Source: Streptomyces acidiscabies (GTDB lineage Bacteria; Actinomycetota; Actinomycetes; Streptomycetales; Streptomycetaceae). Taken from it: 64,000 nucleotides of DNA. Positions 60,248 to 64,000 of the stretch are shown piece by piece. Every line of letters begins with the position of its first letter. Positions within the stretch are counted from its first letter, which is position 1. Under the pieces are notes generated by a model. It saw only the letters and a program-made list of their open reading frames with translations. It made no database searches and was not told the DNA's origin. Where the stretch lies: contig NZ_JAGJBY010000001.1 in the NCBI RefSeq assembly GCF_020010905.1, positions 4,112,001 through 4,176,000 on the forward strand. The letters are read 5' to 3'. Position numbers and translations under genes: made by a program.

Positions 60248-61807
60248 ATGCCTGTCTCACGCCGTGTGTTCGTCGCGTCGGCCGTCGCGGTCGTGGCGGC
60301 GGGGGTGCCGTCAGGAGCCAACGCGGCGACCCCCGCTTCCCCCGCCCCTCCCCTCCGCGCCGACCTCTCCCGCATCCCCGTCCTCCCCACCGACACCGAA
60401 GCCGACCTCGTCCGCAAAGCCTCCCAACTCCGCCCCACCGCACGGCAGATCGCCTGGCAGAGCCTGGAGCGGACCGCGTTCCTGCACTTCGGCGTGAACA
60501 CCTTCACCGGCCTGGAGTGGGGGACGGGCGACGAGGACCCGAACGTCTTCCAGCCCACCCGCCTCGACACCGACCAGTGGGCCAGAGCGCTCAGAGACGG
60601 CGGCTTCAAGCTCGCCATCCTCACCGTCAAGCACCACGACGGCTTCGTCCTCTACCCGTCCCGCTACACCAACCACTCGGTGGCATCGAGCAGTTGGCAG
60701 GGCGGCCGGGGCGACGTCCTGCGCTCCTTCGCCGACTCCATGCGCCGGTACGGCCTCAAGGTCGGCGTCTACCTCTCGCCCGCCGACGAGAACCAGTACC
60801 TCCACGGCGTCTACGCCAACGGCAGTGTCCGCACCGCGCGCACGATCCCGACCCTCACGGCCGACGACGACCGCACCCCCGCCCGTTTCTGGACGCTCCC
60901 CGCCACCGACTACGGCGCCCACATGCTCAACACCCTGTACGAAGTGCTCACCGAGTACGGCCCCGTCGACGAGGTCTGGTTCGACGGCGCGCAGGGCCGC
61001 ATCCCGTCCGACAAGGTCGAGAGCTACGACTGGGACAGCTGGTACACCCTGGTCCGCGACCTGGCCCCGGACGCGACGATCGCCGTCACCGGCCCCGACG
61101 TCCGCTGGGTCGGCAACGAGTCCGGGCTCGCCCGCGAGAACGAGTGGAACGTCATCCCGGTCAAGGAGAACCAGTACGGCCGCACCGACTGGGCCCTCTC
61201 CTACGACACCGCCGACCAGGGCAGCCGGACCGCGCTGGTGCGGGCCCGCCCGAACACCGGCTTCCTCCAGTGGTGGCCCGCCGAGTGCGACGTGTCGATC
61301 CGTGACGGCTGGTTCTACCACGCGGACCAACAGCCCAAGTCCGTCGCCGACCTGACGGAGATCTGGTTCGGCTCGGTGGGCCGGGGAGCGGTCCTGCTCC
61401 TCAACGTCCCGCCGGACACGGAGGGGCTGCTCCACGCGTCCGACGTCACCCGGCTGCGCGAGTTCCGCGAGCGGACCGACCGCGAACTCCCGTACGACCT
61501 GGCCCTGGACGGCCGTACGACATCCGCACCGAACCAGGTCACCGTCGAACTCCCCGCCGATACCGACGTCGACCGCATCAGGCTCGCCGAGGACATCCGC
61601 GAGGGGCAGCAGGTCGAGGCGTTCGTCGTGGAGGCGTTGCGCGGGGGCGTGTGGACGCAGGTCGCGCGGGCGGGGACGATGGGGGCGAGCCGTATCCTGC
61701 GGCTGTCCGCGCCGGTGCGGGCCCGGCAGTGGCGGGTCCGCGTGACGGGGGCGCGAGTCGCGGCGGTGCGGGTCGCGGAGTTCCGGCTGTACCGGTCGGC
61801 GGTCTGA
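60248..61807 (+). CDS. Secreted GH29 alpha-L-fucosidase
   Basis: A 519-residue enzyme. ATG 60248 follows GAGGAGA, ten bases after the GH20 stop. The N-terminus (SRRVFVASAVAVVAAG) looks like a Tat or Sec signal. The GH29 core shows HFGVNTFTGLEWG, the KHHDGFVLYPS strand and nucleophile Asp246 in EVWFDGAQG. The C-terminal 130 residues are beta-sandwich, as in plant-type/F5-8-like fucosidase tails. Removing fucose would expose substrates for the GH20 enzyme, so the two may strip fucosylated glycans from glycoproteins. Confidence 0.9.
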   Translation: MPVSRRVFVASAVAVVAAGVPSGANAATPASPAPPLRADLSRIPVLPTDTEADLVRKASQLRPTARQIAWQSLERTAFLHFGVNTFTGLEWGTGDEDPNVFQPTRLDTDQWARALRDGGFKLAILTVKHHDGFVLYPSRYTNHSVASSSWQGGRGDVLRSFADSMRRYGLKVGVYLSPADENQYLHGVYANGSVRTARTIPTLTADDDRTPARFWTLPATDYGAHMLNTLYEVLTEYGPVDEVWFDGAQGRIPSDKVESYDWDSWYTLVRDLAPDATIAVTGPDVRWVGNESGLARENEWNVIPVKENQYGRTDWALSYDTADQGSRTALVRARPNTGFLQWWPAECDVSIRDGWFYHADQQPKSVADLTEIWFGSVGRGAVLLLNVPPDTEGLLHASDVTRLREFRERTDRELPYDLALDGRTTSAPNQVTVELPADTDVDRIRLAEDIREGQQVEAFVVEALRGGVWTQVARAGTMGASRILRLSAPVRARQWRVRVTGARVAAVRVAEFRLYRSAV

Positions 61808-61821
61808 GCTGGGGAGGTCCC

Positions 61822-62133
61822 ATGGGTGAGGTGCGGGTGTCGGCGCGGGACTCCCTCGTACAGGTGCGGGCCGGTGACGACATCGTCGTGGAACTGCCCG
61901 AGAACCCGTCGACCGGCTACCTCTGGGAGATCACCGGCATCGAGGGTCTTGAGGTGACCGGGGACGACCATGCGTCGGCCCCGACCGGGCTGGTCGGGGC
62001 CGGGGGGAGCCGCGTCCTCAGGCTGCGCGCCGAGAAGGCGGGGGAGGGGCGGCTGGAGCTGGTGTACCGGCGGTCGTGGGAGGCGGAGGGGGAGAACGCG
62101 GGGCAGTACGCGCTACGGGTCACCGTGGTGTGA
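61822..62133 (+). CDS. Chagasin-family (I42) cysteine-protease inhibitor
   Basis: A 103-residue protein. ATG 61822 follows GGGGAGG, 14 bp after the fucosidase stop. All three inhibitory loops of chagasin are present: L4 as NPSTGYLW, L2 as GLVGAGGSRVLRLRA and L6 as YRRSWE. The family inhibits papain-like C1 proteases by filling the active-site cleft. There is no signal peptide, so it acts in the cytoplasm unless exported by another route. The convergent gene pair just beyond encodes a papain-like protease, also without signal peptide, the expected partner. Confidence 0.9.
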   Translation: MGEVRVSARDSLVQVRAGDDIVVELPENPSTGYLWEITGIEGLEVTGDDHASAPTGLVGAGGSRVLRLRAEKAGEGRLELVYRRSWEAEGENAGQYALRVTVV

Positions 62134-62173
62134 CGGGCGACCCGGGCGTACCACCCGCGCTCGACCCGTCCCG

Positions 62174-62689
62174 CTACCAGAGATAGATCTCGTGCACCAT
62201 CCCGTCCGCCTCCTCGCGGAACGAGATCGCGTGGTTGGTCTGGCGAGCCTGGGACGCCAGGGTCGTCAGCGCCGTGAACGCCCAGTCCGTGGCGTTGAAG
62301 ATCTTCTTCCAGCCACCGCCCTTGACGTGGAAGTAGACGTTGCGGGTCTGGTTGATGGACCACAGGCCGTCGACGACGACGTTCTGCGTCCAGGTCCCGG
62401 TGACCGCGGTCGCGGCCTGCGCCGCCGTGAACGCCCGCAGGTCGCCGTGGAGTTCGGGTGTGACCGTGGGCCGTGCCTCACCGGCGGCGGTCTGCTCGAA
62501 CCGCTGGATCATGGCGTCCCCGGCGGGCTTGCCGGACCCGGCGGACGCGCCGCCGGCCTGGCCGACGTCGACGCCGGGCGGGAGCAGGGCGGGCCGCCCG
62601 GCCTCGTCCTGGGCGGCCGAGGAGCGGACCTTCTGCGTCGCGGGCTGCTGCTTCGGCGCGGCCTGCGTGTCCTGTCGTTGCGGGCTCAT
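62174..62689 (-). CDS. Protein sharing the C-terminal domain of the adjacent papain-like protease
   Basis: A 171-residue protein. ATG 62689 follows GGAGGG, 31 bp after the protease stop. There is no signal peptide. Residues 1-60 are Gln/Pro/Ala/Gly-rich and probably disordered. Residues about 104-171 align with residues about 303-368 of the neighbouring protease: LWS then NV at fixed spacing, a GW, an Ala/Leu-rich helix (LTTLASQA against LAELAAS) and near-identical ends (EEADGMVHEIYLW against YEDSGTVQQIYAW). I know no name for this domain. It may be a localisation, dimerisation or substrate-tethering module. Confidence 0.8.
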   Translation of the reverse strand: MSPQRQDTQAAPKQQPATQKVRSSAAQDEAGRPALLPPGVDVGQAGGASAGSGKPAGDAMIQRFEQTAAGEARPTVTPELHGDLRAFTAAQAATAVTGTWTQNVVVDGLWSINQTRNVYFHVKGGGWKKIFNATDWAFTALTTLASQARQTNHAISFREEADGMVHEIYLW

Positions 62690-62720
62690 CGTCGTCCCTC
62701 CGTTTCCTGTCGCGCCTGGC

Positions 62721-63827
62721 TCACCAGGCGTAGATCTGCTGGACGGTGCCGCTGTCCTCGTAGAGGCCGACCTTCGCGCCGTTCGCCTTGGACGCGGCGA
62801 GTTCCGCGAGCATCGCGGCGTCGGTCGCGCCCACCGCGCCGTTGAGGCTGAGCCAGCCGCGCAGTTCGCCGTACGCCCACACGTTTGCGTCGGCCTCGTT
62901 GCTCCACAGCGCGAGGATGCGCTGGTCGGGCAGCCAGTCGCGGATGACGGTGCCGAGGAAGCCGAGGGTGTGCCAGGACTCGATCGAGCACTCGCCGTAC
63001 CCGATGCGGAAGAAGCCCTGCTCGCCCCAGCCGGGGCCCCAGCTGTTCTTGGCGATCCAGCACTGCTGGGCGTCGTCGTAGCCGACGAGGGTGACGCAGT
63101 GGCCGCCGGCCAGGGTGCCCGTCTTGTGGCGGTAGACGCCGCCCGCGTAGGAGAAGAAGTCCTGGTAGACGTAGAAGCAGGCGACCACGGAACCGTAGGT
63201 CGAGATCAGCTCCTTCATCGTCGCCGGGTTGTTCGCCTGCTGCCAGGAACGCGCCTTGACCAGCCGGTTCGGCCAGTCCGCGTTGAGCTTCGAGCAGTCC
63301 TGGTCGGCGGCCGTGTACGGGAAGTACGCGTCGATCGTGACGCCCGAGTCGCGCGCCTTGTCGGCGAGGGGCTCCGGCAGCCAGCCGGAGGCGCAGGTGG
63401 CGCCCGCCGCACGGCCGTAGCAGTAGTACGCCTGCGCCTCGGAGAGGTCGACGGCGAGGTTCGGCGTGCGGTTCGTGTACCGGGTGACGTGCTCCAGCGT
63501 CCCGACGGACCCGAAGGCCACGCAGGAACCGCATCCGCCCTGGTCCTTCACCGGCGTCGTGTAGTTCGCGCCGCCGACATTGCGCAGGTCGAAGGCGCTG
63601 GGCGCGCCGACCGAGTCGGCGGTCGCGGCGAGGGCGGCGGCGCGGTCGCTCTGCCGGGCACTCTCGGCGGCGGCGGCCTCGTGCTCCTGGACGGGGACAC
63701 CGAGGCGGATCACCCGCTGGCCCTCGGTGAGGGAGGTCATGCTGGTGACGGCCATGCGCCACGGGTTGCCCGCGTCGTCGAGCACCGACCTGAGGTGGCC
63801 GAGGTCGAGCGGGTCGTTGACAGGCAT
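62721..63827 (-). CDS. Papain-like (C1A) cysteine protease without signal peptide
   Basis: A 368-residue protease. ATG 63827 follows AAGGAGG. The papain core occupies about residues 75-290: oxyanion Gln96 and nucleophile Cys102 in DQGGCGSCVAFG, His243 in GGHCVTLVGYD and Asn261 in AKNSWGPGWGEQG. The N-terminal 74 residues form a short pro-like part with no hydrophobic signal. Residues about 303-368 are an extra domain shared with the downstream gene. Bacterial C1A enzymes are usually secreted, so the lack of a leader is notable. The chagasin-type inhibitor converges on this operon. Confidence 0.92.
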   Translation of the reverse strand: MPVNDPLDLGHLRSVLDDAGNPWRMAVTSMTSLTEGQRVIRLGVPVQEHEAAAAESARQSDRAAALAATADSVGAPSAFDLRNVGGANYTTPVKDQGGCGSCVAFGSVGTLEHVTRYTNRTPNLAVDLSEAQAYYCYGRAAGATCASGWLPEPLADKARDSGVTIDAYFPYTAADQDCSKLNADWPNRLVKARSWQQANNPATMKELISTYGSVVACFYVYQDFFSYAGGVYRHKTGTLAGGHCVTLVGYDDAQQCWIAKNSWGPGWGEQGFFRIGYGECSIESWHTLGFLGTVIRDWLPDQRILALWSNEADANVWAYGELRGWLSLNGAVGATDAAMLAELAASKANGAKVGLYEDSGTVQQIYAW

Positions 63828-64000
63828 GGTGGAGCCTCCTTGCTGCTGTGGAACACGAACCGGGAAGCACGAAGCGGCATATGGACGCGCCTCGGTGACG
63901 GTTCGTCAGGATGTCGTGCCGGAAGGAGAGAGGCGGGCACGTGCGCCTCGACAGATCGATGACTCGCGGCTCGATTCCGCGTCAGTGTCTGTGCGTTCTC
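63828..64000. other. Upstream region of the papain-like operon
   Basis: These 173 bp at the window edge should hold the protease promoter. I see no further gene start and no long palindrome. Confidence 0.4.

Noticed and set aside
62340..63962. A 540-codon plus-strand frame opposite the papain-like operon
   Set aside because: Antisense shadow. The minus-strand frames carry the complete protease motifs and good ribosome sites.

Overview
This is a high-GC actinobacterial chromosome segment, almost certainly from a Streptomyces. The evidence is extreme G/C at third codon positions, many GTG/TTG starts with GGAG-type ribosome sites, a dense set of secreted hydrolases, rare TTA (bldA-type) codons, and a GH10 xylanase whose catalytic glutamates fall where those of Streptomyces XlnA do. 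I saw no rRNA, tRNA, CRISPR array or phage. The only mobile element is one IS630-type insertion sequence.

Layout. 1-10.6 kb: the tail of a secreted Ig-like protein, a SnoaL/NTF2-like lipoprotein, a secreted subtilisin divergent from an ATPase-LuxR regulator, a trypsin-fold protease, an orphan PTS-type membrane protein and a GH16 glucanase. 10.7-15.8 kb: a polar amino-acid ABC importer divergent from gamma-glutamyltransferase and a TetR gene, with a palindrome in the shared gap. 15.8-22.5 kb: a hemicellulose block of GH74 xyloglucanase, GH62 arabinofuranosidase, GH10 xylanase and a CE1-like esterase carrying a TTA codon. 22.6-31.2 kb: an M4 metalloprotease, a trypsin-fold protein, a possible aerolysin-like secreted protein, an orphan OpuAC-type binding lipoprotein, a small secreted protein and a large HTH-nSTAND-WD40 protein. 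31.3-37.9 kb: two large divergent subtilisins. 37.9-44.6 kb: a GH3 beta-xylosidase and LacI regulator divergent from a three-gene sugar ABC importer, arranged like the bxl xylobiose system. 44.7-49.4 kb: a luciferase-like oxidoreductase, an SLC13-type transporter, a PrpF-family isomerase and a LysR regulator. 49.4-54.4 kb: repeat-rich ground holding a streptogrisin-type protease, an SDR, a degenerate HD-like protein, a 57-residue peptide gene and a TetR regulator. 54.4-58.2 kb: an SGNH hydrolase whose 3' end is interrupted by the IS630 element, then an amidase. 58.4-64 kb: a GH20-GH29-chagasin operon facing a papain-like protease and a small protein that shares its C-terminal domain.

How the genes work together. 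The extracellular xylan enzymes would release xylo-oligosaccharides, which the bxl-like importer takes up and the GH3 enzyme cleaves inside the cell. TTCGAA-rich elements in front of both groups suggest one LacI-type regulator controls them. Several secreted proteases and the amino-acid importer/gamma-glutamyltransferase pair fit a protein and peptide scavenging role. At the right end a papain-like protease without a signal peptide, a same-compartment chagasin-type inhibitor gene and a paralogue of the protease's C-terminal domain form the most unusual group in the window.
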